Shown: positions 1 to 9,230, counted from the stretch's first letter. The stretch is 64,000 bases of DNA from Ralstonia pickettii DTP0602 (GCA_000471925.1 CP006667.1:1736001-1800000); one strand, 5' to 3'. Notes: generated by a model from the letters alone, not told the origin. A program made the numbers and translations.

Positions 1-296
1 GGCCAGATCTTGAAGATGCGCCGGATGATGAAGCGGCCCGCATCGACCTGCCCGCCCTGCGCGTACTGCCGCAGCAGCAGGCCGCCGACGAGGAAGCCGC
101 TGAGCGTGAAGAACAGGTTCACGCCTTCGCGGCCGTATTGCTTGAACGGGTATTCGATCACGGCCAGCAGCGGGTAGCCAGTGGTGACGGTGTGGAAATG
201 CATCCCCATCACCATGATGATCGCCACGCCGCGCACGAAGTCGAGTTCGATCGAACGGCCGCGTTCGGCGCTGATCGTCTGTGCCAGATCGCGCAT
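1..296 (-). CDS. Acyltransferase 3 family membrane protein (N-terminal part, cut by window edge)
   Basis: Integral-membrane acyltransferase of the OafA/acyltransferase-3 family, which acylates surface sugars; only about the first 98 residues are in the window. The start ATG at 296 has GAGGAG a few bases upstream. Family features visible are an ELDFVRG-like first helix, the MGMHFHT histidine motif, and LFFTLSGFLVGG followed by FIIRRIFKIW. It is strikingly similar to the acyltransferase at 1158-2306; even the DNA around 1-40 and 2011-2050 matches closely, so the two look like paralogues. It lies about 10 bp downstream of the WcaF-like gene, in the same leftward operon. The substrate is inferred from context to be the exopolysaccharide repeat unit. 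Confidence 0.85.
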   Translation of the reverse strand, partial: MRDLAQTISAERGRSIELDFVRGVAIIMVMGMHFHTVTTGYPLLAVIEYPFKQYGREGVNLFFTLSGFLVGGLLLRQYAQGGQVDAGRFIIRRIFKIW

Positions 297-306
297 GACA
301 GTCTCC

Positions 307-960
307 TCAGGGCGCGTTGCCTGCGTTGGGTGCGTTGTGTCCGGGGCTGGTGCCGTCGAACCGGTTGCGGATAAAGCGGCAAGGATTGCCACCGTAGATG
401 CCTCCGGGTGCGAGCGAGCGGTGCACCACCGACATCGGCGTGACCACCGCGGAGCGCCCGATGGTGACGCCCTTCTGCACGATGCAGCGCGAGGTGACCC
501 ACGCGCCGTCTTCGATCACGATCGGCGCGACCTGCAGGTCCATGTTGCTGTCGACCGCGTGCGACCCGGTGGTGAGGAAGCTGCCCTGCGAGATGCAGAC
601 GTGCGAGCCGATACGGATGCGGTCCTGGTTGTACAGCCAGACATCGACGCCGAACCAGCAGGCATCGCCGACTTCCAGGTTCCAGGGGTATTTGACGCGG
701 ATCGGATGCATCAGCCGGCAGCCGCGGCCGATGTGCGCGCCGAACATCCGCAGCAGCCCTACACGCAGTGCGGAAAACGGCACCAGCTTGTTGTTGATGA
801 GCGCGGCCTCTAGCACGAACCACAGCGCTTCGACCAGCCGGCCGCGCCGGCGCGCGTAATTGCCCTTGCCGGCCTGGTCCAGCGCGATCACGCGGCCGTC
901 GTCGCCTGGGCGCCTCAGGCCAGCGCCTTCCGGCCGGTGCGCCAATGCATCGCCTTCCAT
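307..960 (-). CDS. WcaF-like hexapeptide-repeat acetyltransferase
   Basis: Putative cytoplasmic O-acetyltransferase of the WcaF/NodL/LacA left-handed beta-helix family, transferring acetyl from acetyl-CoA to a sugar. The 217-residue product shows imperfect hexapeptide repeats such as IGSHVCISQGS and VTIGRSAVVTPMSVV, ending in the IYGGNP motif typical of this family. The N-terminal ~50 residues are less conserved, and a second ATG further in cannot be excluded, but the start at 960 has a good GGGAGG site 6 nt upstream. It sits between two acyltransferases, consistent with acetylation of the same polymer. The exact sugar target cannot be told from the sequence. Confidence 0.85.
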   Translation of the reverse strand: MEGDALAHRPEGAGLRRPGDDGRVIALDQAGKGNYARRRGRLVEALWFVLEAALINNKLVPFSALRVGLLRMFGAHIGRGCRLMHPIRVKYPWNLEVGDACWFGVDVWLYNQDRIRIGSHVCISQGSFLTTGSHAVDSNMDLQVAPIVIEDGAWVTSRCIVQKGVTIGRSAVVTPMSVVHRSLAPGGIYGGNPCRFIRNRFDGTSPGHNAPNAGNAP

Positions 961-1157
961 GTTCGACCTCCCGTTCGTGTGCCGCCGGATCGAGTTGTCC
1001 GGCGTGCGGCTGTCTCGCTGCCTGATCTTGTGTTCCCGTTAGGAAAATTATTGATCGTCAATCGGCGCGCAACGCGCCTTGCGGCGCGTTTGGCAAGCAC
1101 GGCGTAGCTTTTGGCGGACGCGTACTAGTGCACTGCGCGCGAGCCTTGCACCGACCG

Positions 1158-2306
1158 CTATGGCAGCGGGTGTTGCATGCCGCGCGCCGGTGTTGCCGCG
1201 ACGCTGGCGCGGTGGTCCGGGAAGACCGCGTCGCGCAGCCGCAGGAACGGGAATTCCACCGCGCGCGTGGTCAGGTAGCCGGCGCAGATGGCAATGGCGA
1301 ACTGGAGCACCACTGCCATTGCCCAGGTCGTCACCGGCGGCACGCCGTATGCGAGCGCGGTGTTGATGAAGATCTTGCCGGGCTCGCGCGCGATGGTATG
1401 CCACAGGTAGATGCCATAGGAGTACAGGCCCACCCACGCCACCCAGCGGTACGGGAGCGTATCGCGCAGCCGGCCCGAGTGCTCCAGCACCAGCACGATC
1501 AGCGCGCTGAAGCCGATCGACTGGATGGTGAAACCGATGCTTTCCTCGACCATGATCTCGTCCTGCAGGAATACCAGCCATACTAGCAGCGCGGCCACGG
1601 CCAGCATCAGCCAGGCCCGCCGCGTCGCCAGCTTGCGGTAGTGGCCGGGCAGCAGCCAGTACAGGATCGCCAGCATCACGCCGAACAGCAGGCTGTCGAC
1701 GCGGTAGTGCGTGTAGACGTAGGCCGCCTGGATCTCGCCGGCGCTCACCGCCGCGCTGCGCGCGGCCAGCACCAGCAGGCAGGCGGCGCAGAGCAGGCAC
1801 AGCAGCGTGCGCGGCCCCAGGCGCAAGCGCGCGGCCAGCAGCAGCGCCGGTGGCAGCAGCAGGTAGAAGTGCTCTTCCACCGCCAGGCTCCACGTCTGCG
1901 CGATGCTCGAACCCAGGTAGTTCTGCAGGTGCACCACGTTCTGCAGCAGGAAGCTGTCGCGCGGATGCCGGCCGACGATGGCATGGAACAGGATCAGCGC
2001 GTAATAGGCGGGCCAGATCTTGAACATGCGGCGGATGATGAAGCGACGCGCGTCGATGGTGCCGCGCTCGGCCAGCTCGCGCATCAGCACCCCGCCGACC
2101 AGGAAGCCGCTCAGCGTGAAGAACAGGGTCACGCCTTCGCGACCGAAGGTCTTCAGCGGGTATTCCAGCAACCAGACCAGGGTGCTGCCGGTATTGACGG
2201 TATGGAAGTGGATCCCCATCACGGCAATGATGGCCATGCCGCGAATGAAGTCAAGTTCGCGCAGGCGCGCAGACGCGGGCGCTCCCGCCGCGTGTGGAAG
2301 TGGCAT
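1158..2306 (-). CDS. Acyltransferase 3 family membrane protein (exopolysaccharide modification)
   Basis: Full-length (382 aa) member of the acyltransferase-3/OafA family with about ten hydrophobic segments. Diagnostic features are RELDFIRGMAIIAVMG in the first helix, the MGIHFHT motif with a likely essential histidine, TLSGFLVGG, the RRMFKIWPAYY segment and WSLAVEEHFYL. These proteins move acyl groups across or at the inner membrane onto surface polysaccharide. The start at 2306 follows GAGGAG with 5-6 nt spacing. It is a close paralogue of the partial gene at 1-296; the two flank the WcaF-like gene, so the locus may add two different acyl groups or carry a recent duplication. Confidence 0.9.
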   Translation of the reverse strand: MPLPHAAGAPASARLRELDFIRGMAIIAVMGIHFHTVNTGSTLVWLLEYPLKTFGREGVTLFFTLSGFLVGGVLMRELAERGTIDARRFIIRRMFKIWPAYYALILFHAIVGRHPRDSFLLQNVVHLQNYLGSSIAQTWSLAVEEHFYLLLPPALLLAARLRLGPRTLLCLLCAACLLVLAARSAAVSAGEIQAAYVYTHYRVDSLLFGVMLAILYWLLPGHYRKLATRRAWLMLAVAALLVWLVFLQDEIMVEESIGFTIQSIGFSALIVLVLEHSGRLRDTLPYRWVAWVGLYSYGIYLWHTIAREPGKIFINTALAYGVPPVTTWAMAVVLQFAIAICAGYLTTRAVEFPFLRLRDAVFPDHRASVAATPARGMQHPLP

Positions 2307-2350
2307 CGTCAGCTCCTCGGATCAGGGCGGCCCGCGCGGGGGCGCCGCGG

Positions 2351-3529
2351 CTATGCCGCCGCACGGCGCAGCGTCAGTTTGAATTCGGCGACGGTGTGGC
2401 GCGCCAGCAGGTGCGCATGCGAGCCGGTGCCCCCGGCGCGGGGCAAGGGCGGCTGCACGAGCTGGTCCAGTGCGCCGTGGATGGCCCCGACCGACAGGTC
2501 GTCCATGACCGGGCCCAGGTCGCGGCCGCAGCAGAACCAGCCGATCAGGCCGTCGGCCGTGGCCAGCACCGGCTTGCCGAAGCGGTAGGCCTGCACCAGC
2601 ACCCCGCTCATGCCGTAGTGGCCCTGGTAGCCGAGCCACACCGCGTCGCAGGCGGAGAACAGGTCGGCTTCCTGCGCCTCGGGGATAAAGCGGTCCAGCA
2701 CCAGCGGCGGCGGCGACAGGCTGGCGGTCGCTGCCGGCAACCACGCGCGGACTTCCTCGTCCTGTACGCCGGCCACCACCAGCCGCGGCGCGCCGGTACG
2801 CGTGGCGAGGGCGTAGACCAGTTCGCGGATGCCCTTGCGCGCGGTGATGGCGCCGTAGACCAGCAGCACCGGGCCGCTATCCGGCCCCAGCCCCAGGCGC
2901 GCGCGCGCCGCCGACTGCGTGGCCGGCGTCATGTCGGGGCCGGGATCGGCAAGATACGCCAGTGCCGCGCCGCTGCGGTTGCCATGCCATGCGGGCAGGG
3001 TGGGGTCGATCGAGAGCAGCGTCTTCAGCCCCGGCGTGCGCAGTGCGCGGCGGAACAGCAGCGTCTTGAGCGCATTGACCAGTGGCTGGCGCGGCGCGCG
3101 CACGCCCACGCGATGGTGGTGGAAGCCGGCGCGCATGGTGATGCCGAGCCACGGCGTGGCGCCAAACGGCGAGCGCAGCAGCGGCAGCGCCCACAGGAAG
3201 TAGTCCGCGTAGGGCACTAGCACCAGCCCGGCACGGTGCGCGGCGCAGGCCTGCCGGTACAGGTGCCGGAAGATACGCCAGTAGCGCACGTAGGCGACGC
3301 GCCCCGCGCCCCTTCCCGCATCGGCCGGCAGCGGCAGCGCCATCACCGCGCAGCCGGGATGGCGGCCGGCCTGCAGCGCGTGTGCCAGCGGATGGCCGAG
3401 GTTGGCTTCGTCGGTCACCACCACGCAATGACGCCCGGCTTCGGCAAAGGCCTGCAGCGCCCATTCCACGTAGCGCCAGCGGTGGCCGGAGAAGTCGGGT
3501 TCGATGATGAAGAGGCTGGCGTCGGGCAT
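2351..3529 (-). CDS. Glycosyltransferase, GT4-like
   Basis: Cytoplasmic glycosyltransferase predicted to add one sugar to the lipid-linked repeat unit. The N-terminal Rossmann-like half starts MPDASLFIIEPDFSGHRW; the C-terminal half has the GT4-type nucleotide-sugar pocket, seen as VLLVYGAITARKGI, then FIPEAQEADLF, and GMSGVLVQAYRFGKPVLA. Two in-frame ATGs lie at 3535 and 3529; AGGGA is about 7 nt before the second, which is preferred (392 aa). It is the first gene of the leftward block and is divergent from the flippase gene, with ~260 bp between them that should hold both promoters. Donor and acceptor are unknown. Confidence 0.8.
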   Translation of the reverse strand: MPDASLFIIEPDFSGHRWRYVEWALQAFAEAGRHCVVVTDEANLGHPLAHALQAGRHPGCAVMALPLPADAGRGAGRVAYVRYWRIFRHLYRQACAAHRAGLVLVPYADYFLWALPLLRSPFGATPWLGITMRAGFHHHRVGVRAPRQPLVNALKTLLFRRALRTPGLKTLLSIDPTLPAWHGNRSGAALAYLADPGPDMTPATQSAARARLGLGPDSGPVLLVYGAITARKGIRELVYALATRTGAPRLVVAGVQDEEVRAWLPAATASLSPPPLVLDRFIPEAQEADLFSACDAVWLGYQGHYGMSGVLVQAYRFGKPVLATADGLIGWFCCGRDLGPVMDDLSVGAIHGALDQLVQPPLPRAGGTGSHAHLLARHTVAEFKLTLRRAAA

Positions 3530-3797
3530 TCTCATTCCCTGGTTGACGGCTGCGGGCGGCTGCGTTTGCCGTGTGCCGGTGTGCGCGTGTCGACGACGAT
3601 ATGGCAACACTAGCAGCGCGCTGCCGTCGGCAACCGCCATTCTGCAGAGCGCCCGCTGGCGGAAGAAGGCGTTCGGCGCGCGCCTGTCCGATAGGCGCTA
3701 GACGATGGCGGAACGCCGCGGCGGCGCCGGGTTCTAGTGGAGTCCGGTGCATGCCGTTGCCGCCCGCGCGATCGGCTCGGCACAAGGACGAGGCTCC

Positions 3798-5048
3798 ATG
3801 ATCAAGACCCTGAAATTCGTGGCGGCGCTGCCCCGCCGGCGGCCCGCCGCCAGTTCTGCCGTGTGGGTGCTGGCCCAGCAGGCGCTGGTGCGCGGCATGG
3901 TCGCGGTCAAGTTCCTGGTGGTGGGGCGCCTGCTGGGTCCTGAGGCGCTCGGGGTCGTCGGCGTGGCGCTGCTGGCGGTGGCAATCGCCGAGGCGCTCAG
4001 CGACACCGGCCTGCCGCAGGCGGTGATCCAGGGCCAGCGCGCGCCGGCGCCCGCCGAACTGGGCGCGGTGTGGTCGGCGCTGGCCTGCCGCGGTGCGCTG
4101 GTTGCCTTGCTGCTGCTGGGACTGGCGCCGCTGCTCGAAGCGCAGTTCCACCTGGCCGGCGCGCTGCCGCTGTTGCAGCTCGCGGCCGCGTTGCCGTTGC
4201 TGCGCGGGGTGGCCTCGCCCGCCTACTATGTGGTCACGCGCGAGCGCGACTTCCGGCGGGTGGCCGTATTGGAGAGCGTCGTTGCCGTGGCCGACTGTGC
4301 CATCAGCGTCGGGTGCGCACTGGGCGGCGCCGGCGCCTACAGCGTAGTGATCGGCCTGCTTGCCGCCGAGACGCTGAAAAGCGCGCTGACCTGGGCCACC
4401 ATGCGCCCGCGCCCGCCGCTGCAGCTGCGCTGGACCGGCATCGGCCATTTCCTCGGCTTCAGCCGCTGGATCTGGGCCGCCAGCGTGGTCAACCTGCTGC
4501 TCAACCAGTTCGACAAGGTGATGGTCGGCAAGCTGCTGGGACCGGCGCAGCTGGGTGCCTACCAGATGTCGTCCAAGCTGGCGCAGATGCTGCTGGCCGA
4601 CGCCGGCATCGCCATGTCGCAATACCTGTTCCCCACCTTCGCCGCGCACCACCGGCAACAGGACGGCGCCGCCGCGCGCCTGCTGCGCCGGCTGCTGGGG
4701 CTGGGCGCGGCGGCGCTGGTGCTGGCGGTGGCCGCGCTGAACCTGGCGGCGGCGCCGCTGTTCCTGCTGCTGCTCGGCCCCGGCTGGCTGGAGGCGGTGC
4801 CGCTGTTTCGGGTGTTCACGCTGAACATGGCCATCGGCGCGCTGATCGCGCTGCTGGTGGCCTACCTGCGTGCCATCGGCAAACCGCGCGTAGCCACGCA
4901 TGCCTCGGTGGTGCAGGTGGGCGTGCTGCTGGTTTGCGTGCCGCCGGCCACGCACTGGTGGGGCGCCACCGGCATTGCCTGGTCCATGACCGTGGGACTG
5001 GCCAGCGCCATGGCATGGATGCTGACCAAAGCTTTGAGGAGCAAGTGA
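3798..5048 (+). CDS. Wzx-like polysaccharide flippase
   Basis: Inner-membrane flippase of the MOP/PST superfamily that moves the undecaprenyl-linked repeat unit to the periplasmic face. The 416-residue protein is hydrophobic throughout with about 12 helices, including VGRLLGPEALGVVGVALL, the GLPQAVIQ loop, and WIWAASVVNLLLNQFDKVMV followed by LLGPAQLGAY, which is typical of the lipopolysaccharide-exporter branch. The ATG at 3798 with GGACGAGG upstream is chosen over an upstream in-frame ATG at 3747. The stop overlaps the next glycosyltransferase start as TGATG, implying coupled translation. Wzx is the best name by context, but substrate specificity cannot be read from sequence. Confidence 0.88.
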   Translation: MIKTLKFVAALPRRRPAASSAVWVLAQQALVRGMVAVKFLVVGRLLGPEALGVVGVALLAVAIAEALSDTGLPQAVIQGQRAPAPAELGAVWSALACRGALVALLLLGLAPLLEAQFHLAGALPLLQLAAALPLLRGVASPAYYVVTRERDFRRVAVLESVVAVADCAISVGCALGGAGAYSVVIGLLAAETLKSALTWATMRPRPPLQLRWTGIGHFLGFSRWIWAASVVNLLLNQFDKVMVGKLLGPAQLGAYQMSSKLAQMLLADAGIAMSQYLFPTFAAHHRQQDGAAARLLRRLLGLGAAALVLAVAALNLAAAPLFLLLLGPGWLEAVPLFRVFTLNMAIGALIALLVAYLRAIGKPRVATHASVVQVGVLLVCVPPATHWWGATGIAWSMTVGLASAMAWMLTKALRSK

Positions 5049-6109
5049 TGCGCATTCTTCATCTGGTGCTGTCGCCGCGCATGTCGGGCGCGGAGATCCT
5101 GGTGCGTGACCTCGCGCTGTACCAGCAGCACGGCGGCGAGGCCGTGGCGGTGGCGGCGCTGATGCCCGCCCACGATGACTTCGCGCCGCTGCGGGCGCAA
5201 CTGGCCGCGGCGGGGGTGGCCTGCAGCTTTCCGAAGCGCGCGCTGCGCCCGTTGGCGCGGCTGTGGTATCTGCACGGCGTGATGCGCCGCTGGCGGCCAG
5301 ACATCGTCTTCGCGCACGCCACCATCCCGGCCTTCTATGCGCGCGCGCTGCCAACGCGCGTGCCGGTGGTGTACGTGATGCACTCCGCGGTCAACGACTT
5401 CCAGCGCGACCTGTTCCGCTGGACCGAACGCCTGCTGTCGCGGCGCGCCCGTGCGGTGGTGGGCGTGGCGCAAAGCAACGTGCGCGACTACCTTGCCGAG
5501 GTCGGCACGCATCCGCGCCTGACGGTGATCCCCAATGGTGTTGATACCAGCCGCTTCGGGCTGCCGGCCACCGCGCCGTCGGGCGCCGCACCCTTGCTGC
5601 TGCAGATCGGTCGCTACGACGCGGTCAAGAACCAGCTCCGCACCGTGCGCGCGTTCCAGGCCACGCTGCAGCAGGTGCCGCAGGCCCGGCTGGCGTTGTA
5701 CGGCGTGATCGAGGACGCGGTGTACTACTGCAAGGTGCGCGCCCTCGTTGCAGAGCTGGGGCTGACCGACAAGGTCAGCATCAACGGCCCGTGCGACGAT
5801 GTGCCCGCGCTGCTGGCGCAGGCCTCGGTGTTCGCGATGCCCTCCGCGTCGGAGGCGCACAGCATCGCTTTCCTGGAAGCCCTGGCCAGCGGCATCCCGG
5901 TGGTGGCGAGCGCGATCCCGGCGTTTGCATTCGCCGAAGGGCACGATGCGGTTCAACTGGTCGACTGCGCGGATTCCGCGGCCTATGCGCAGGCGCTGGT
6001 CCGTGCCCTGGCGCAGCCACGGGCGCGGCGGCCGCTGGAGGGGCTGACGCTGCACGACACGGCGCGGCGCTACCAGGCGATTGCGCACGAAGTGCTGGGC
6101 GTGGCGTGA
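5048..6109 (+). CDS. Glycosyltransferase family 4 protein
   Basis: GT-B fold glycosyltransferase (353 aa) likely acting on the exopolysaccharide intermediate at the cytoplasmic face. The N-terminus MRILHLVLSPRMSGAE is typical of GT4 acceptor domains. The C-terminal half has LLLQIGRYDAVKNQLRTV and the SASEAHSIAFLEALASGIPV stretch with the E-x7-E type donor-site motif. The start ATG shares its A with the TGA stop of the flippase gene, so there is no room for an independent ribosome site and coupling is likely. It is followed by a 450-bp AT-rich gap, so this is probably the last gene of the short flippase transcript. Confidence 0.85.
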   Translation: MRILHLVLSPRMSGAEILVRDLALYQQHGGEAVAVAALMPAHDDFAPLRAQLAAAGVACSFPKRALRPLARLWYLHGVMRRWRPDIVFAHATIPAFYARALPTRVPVVYVMHSAVNDFQRDLFRWTERLLSRRARAVVGVAQSNVRDYLAEVGTHPRLTVIPNGVDTSRFGLPATAPSGAAPLLLQIGRYDAVKNQLRTVRAFQATLQQVPQARLALYGVIEDAVYYCKVRALVAELGLTDKVSINGPCDDVPALLAQASVFAMPSASEAHSIAFLEALASGIPVVASAIPAFAFAEGHDAVQLVDCADSAAYAQALVRALAQPRARRPLEGLTLHDTARRYQAIAHEVLGVA

Positions 6110-6560
6110 AGGGAATACAAGTGACCCGGCCGGCACGGATGCACCAGATTCTCAAAGCGTTTCGTTGATTTGGGGCACAGCCGGGCAAGCGTTGCTTTTG
6201 TGCAAAACACATGCGCGTTTGCCCTCACTTGGCGAATTAAGAATGCACCAGATCACGTCTTAGTGTTATTTATATCACGTTCGAATTGGTGCGTTTATGT
6301 TGCGATGCAACGTAACGACTATATTGGTTTTGAAGGCGCGGCAACGCGGATTATGCGAACCAGGGAGTCGCGTGTTGCATAAATAAAAACCGTTATACAA
6401 CAGTGGCTTGCAGCAGGTAAGCGAAGGCGCTCAATACCCTTCCGCCAAGACATCGCAAGAATCGGACAGGCTGGAAATAACCGAAATTGTTATGTCTATG
6501 GTGCGATGCAATGCAAACGGTTTCGCGCCAGAAGAAAACCAACGAGGTATTGGGGGAATC
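6110..6560. promoter_or_regulatory. AT-rich upstream region with palindrome and 10-bp repeat before the GlxA/AraC regulator
   Basis: No gene is evident here. From about 6180 to 6520 the base composition drops sharply compared with the very GC-rich neighbours. A perfect inverted repeat GTTGC-gat-GCAAC lies at 6299-6311, flanked by GTT/AAC outer half-sites. The 10-mer TGCGATGCAA occurs at 6301-6310 and again at 6502-6511, about 50 nt before the regulator start. A TATATT hexamer is at 6320-6325 without a clear -35. This fits a regulator-binding region, perhaps for the adjacent AraC-type protein, but that is inference. Confidence 0.45.
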
Positions 6561-7565
6561 ATGCCGTACGCCCACATCGAGCCACCCGCATCCAGTGTTT
6601 ATTCCACGACACTCACCACCGACCCATCACGCGCCAGCGCGCGTCGCATTGGCATCCTGCTTTATGAGGGATTTTCCTTATTCGGGGCCGGCCTGGTTGC
6701 CGAGCTGTTTCAGACCGCCAACGAGATCGCCGCACCCGCTGGCGGCAGCCGCCGCATTACCTATGACGTGCGCTTCCTGTCGGTCGAAGGCGGCAGCGTG
6801 ACCTGCTCGGCGGCGGTGCGGGTCTGGACCGACAGCCTCGAGCCGCGCCGACCTGCCGGACTCGACATGCTCTTCATTGCCGGCGGCGAAGGCGCCCGTG
6901 CCGCGGCCAGCGACACGCGCCTGCTGTGCTGGCTGCGCGCCGCCTGCTCCACCACCGACAGCGTGCGCCCGATCGCCGAAGGCCGCGCCGTGCTGGCGGC
7001 CGCCGGCGTGATCCAGCCCTCCGAACCGCCGCGCCGCTCGCACCTGCCGCTGATGGCATCGAACGACGACACCGAACTGCGCCTGGAATCGATGAAAGGC
7101 GCGCTGGCAGTGATCCGGCGCGACCTGGGCGTGGACGTGGCACGCGCGGTAGTCGAACGCGTGCTGCCGGCCTGGACCGACCAGCTGCTGCCGCGCCTGG
7201 CCGATGCCGGCCTGACCAGTGCAGCCGACAAGATCCGCGCGGCCGCGCGCTGGCTGCAGCAGAACTGCGAACACGACGTCTCGATTGCCGACGCCGCCGA
7301 GGTGGCGACTATGAGCGAGCGCAACTTCCTGCGCCGCTTCAAGCTGGAGATGGGCGCCACCCCTTCCGACTTTCTGCTGCAGGCGCGGCTTGAGACTGCC
7401 TGCGGCCTGCTGGCCGAGACCGAGTTGCCGGTCGACAAGGTGGCGCGCCGCTCCGGCATGGGCAACGGCGATCGCCTGGCCAAGATCTTCCGCAAGCGGC
7501 TGTCGCTGTCACCGACCGAATTCCGCCAGCGTCACAAGGCATACAAGGCCGCCACCGACAGCTGA
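6561..7565 (+). CDS. GlxA-family transcriptional regulator (DJ-1/PfpI-like domain plus AraC HTH)
   Basis: Transcriptional regulator, 334 aa from the ATG at 6561, which has GGGGGA four bases upstream; an upstream in-frame ATG at 6408 gives an implausible leader. Residues ~30-190 form a DJ-1/PfpI-like sensor domain starting RRIGILLYEGFSLFGAG with LDMLFIAGGEG. The last ~100 residues are an AraC-type double HTH, with VSIADAAEVATMSERNFLRR followed by EMGATPSDFLLQARLE and LSPTEFRQRH. The canonical catalytic cysteine of DJ-1 is not obvious. It sits immediately before manC, so control of the exopolysaccharide operon is a reasonable inference, possibly through repeats in the AT-rich region upstream. 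Confidence 0.88.
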   Translation: MPYAHIEPPASSVYSTTLTTDPSRASARRIGILLYEGFSLFGAGLVAELFQTANEIAAPAGGSRRITYDVRFLSVEGGSVTCSAAVRVWTDSLEPRRPAGLDMLFIAGGEGARAAASDTRLLCWLRAACSTTDSVRPIAEGRAVLAAAGVIQPSEPPRRSHLPLMASNDDTELRLESMKGALAVIRRDLGVDVARAVVERVLPAWTDQLLPRLADAGLTSAADKIRAAARWLQQNCEHDVSIADAAEVATMSERNFLRRFKLEMGATPSDFLLQARLETACGLLAETELPVDKVARRSGMGNGDRLAKIFRKRLSLSPTEFRQRHKAYKAATDS

Positions 7566-7691
7566 GGCCGCGCGCCGCCACGGAGCACCACGTAACCCGA
7601 TTGCAGTGAAACGTTCCGCGAGGCATCGCGGCGGGCGCAGCTCGCCCGCGCCAGGCCGCGCGCCAGGTTGTCGAGATTGGAGGGCTTGACC

Positions 7692-9230
7692 ATGTTGAAG
7701 ACGACGCAGGTGGAGACGGGCACGGTGGCGGCCGCGCAGGCCGGCGGCCAGGAAGAGAATGACGGCACCCGTCCGCGGCCGCAGCGGCTGCGGCTGGCGC
7801 CGGTGGTGCTGGCCGGCGGCGCCGGCACGCGCCTGTGGCCGCTGTCGCGCGAGCACTATCCCAAGCAGCTGATCGATCTGGTCGGCACCGACTCGCTGCT
7901 GCAGGCGACATTGCGCCGCCTGTCCGGCTTCAACGCCCAGCGCGAGGTGGTGCCCGAAGCCATCATCACCTGCGGCGAGGAACACCGCTTCAGCACTGCC
8001 GAGCAACTGGCCAAGGCCGGTGTCGAGGCGCGCCTGGTGGTCGAGCCCGCGCGGCGCAATACCGCGCCCGCGCTGACCGTGGCCGCATGGCTGGCGCAGG
8101 GCAAGGGAGAAGACGTAATCCTGGTGGTGATGCCGGCCGACCACGCAATCCTGGACGGCGCCGCTTTCCATCACGCGATCGCGCTTGCGGCGGAGCACGC
8201 CGAGCGCGGCGCGATAGTAACCCTGGGCGTGCCGCCGACCCGGCCCGAGACCGGCTACGGCTACATCCGGCTGGGCGAGGCGCTGGGCGATGGCGCCCAC
8301 GGTATCGCGCGCTTTGTCGAGAAGCCGGCGCTGGAACTGGCGGCGCAGTATGTGCAGAGCGGCCAGTACTGGTGGAACAGCGGCATCTTCGTGGTCCGCG
8401 CCACGGTCTGGCTGCAGGCGCTGCAGGCGCTGCAGCCTGCGATCTACGAGGCCTGCATGGCCGCCGTGATCGGCGGCAAGCTGCAGCCGCCTTACTTCCG
8501 CCCGGACGGCAAGTCGTTCCTGCAGTGCCCCTCGGATTCGATCGACTACGCGGTGATGGAGCGCCTCGACCAGCCTGACGCGCCCTGTCACGGGGTAGTG
8601 GTGCCGCTGACCGCCGGCTGGTCGGACCTGGGTTCGTGGGAGGCGGTATGGGATGCCACCGAGAAAGACGTCGACGGCAACGCGGCCCGCGGGCGCGTGA
8701 TGTTTGAAGGCGCCAGCGCCAGCTATGCCTACTCTGACGGGCGCCTGGTGGCCTGCGTTGGCACCAGCAACATTGTCGTGGTCGAGACCGCCGACGCGGT
8801 GCTGGTGGCCGAGCGCTCGCACGTGCAGGACGTCAAGAGCCTGGTCGAGCGGATCAAGGCGCAACGCGCGCCGGAGGCAGAGGACCACCGCAAGGTGCGC
8901 CGCCCGTGGGGCTTTTATGACTCGATCGACCACGGCGAGCGCTTCCAGGTCAAGCGCATCGTGGTGGCGCCCGGCGCGCGGCTATCGCTGCAGCTTCACC
9001 ACCACCGCGCCGAGCACTGGGTCGTGGTCAGCGGCACCGCGCGCGTCACGCGCGGCGACGAGAGCTTCCTGCTGGCCGAGAACCAGTCCGCCTATATCCC
9101 GCTGGGTGTGGCGCACCGGCTGGAGAACCCCGGCAAGCTGCCGCTGGAAATCATCGAGATCCAGTCCGGCGGCTACCTGGGCGAAGACGACATCGTGCGC
9201 ATGGACGACAACTACGGGCGCTGCGGATAG
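7692..9230 (+). CDS. manC: Mannose-1-phosphate guanylyltransferase / mannose-6-phosphate isomerase
   Basis: Type II bifunctional enzyme making GDP-mannose from mannose-1-phosphate and GTP and interconverting fructose-6-P and mannose-6-P. The N-terminal pyrophosphorylase domain has VVLAGGAGTRLWPLSREHYP with PKQL, and the FVEKPALE motif. The C-terminal cupin isomerase domain (from about residue 400) has RRPWGFYDSIDHGERFQVKR and LQLHHHRAEHWVVVSG. The ATG at 7692 follows TTGGAGGGCTTGACC; an upstream TTG at 7668 is less likely. GDP-mannose feeds Gmd and Fcl downstream, so this is the entry step for GDP-fucose in the polymer. Length (512 aa) is slightly longer than the usual ~480 because of an N-terminal tail. 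Confidence 0.95.
   Translation: MLKTTQVETGTVAAAQAGGQEENDGTRPRPQRLRLAPVVLAGGAGTRLWPLSREHYPKQLIDLVGTDSLLQATLRRLSGFNAQREVVPEAIITCGEEHRFSTAEQLAKAGVEARLVVEPARRNTAPALTVAAWLAQGKGEDVILVVMPADHAILDGAAFHHAIALAAEHAERGAIVTLGVPPTRPETGYGYIRLGEALGDGAHGIARFVEKPALELAAQYVQSGQYWWNSGIFVVRATVWLQALQALQPAIYEACMAAVIGGKLQPPYFRPDGKSFLQCPSDSIDYAVMERLDQPDAPCHGVVVPLTAGWSDLGSWEAVWDATEKDVDGNAARGRVMFEGASASYAYSDGRLVACVGTSNIVVVETADAVLVAERSHVQDVKSLVERIKAQRAPEAEDHRKVRRPWGFYDSIDHGERFQVKRIVVAPGARLSLQLHHHRAEHWVVVSGTARVTRGDESFLLAENQSAYIPLGVAHRLENPGKLPLEIIEIQSGGYLGEDDIVRMDDNYGRCG

Noticed and set aside
2294..3220. Long plus-strand frames antisense to the glycosyltransferase and acyltransferase genes
   Set aside because: Rich in Gln/Arg/His and Ala, no domains, and explained by the extreme G+C of the genes on the other strand.
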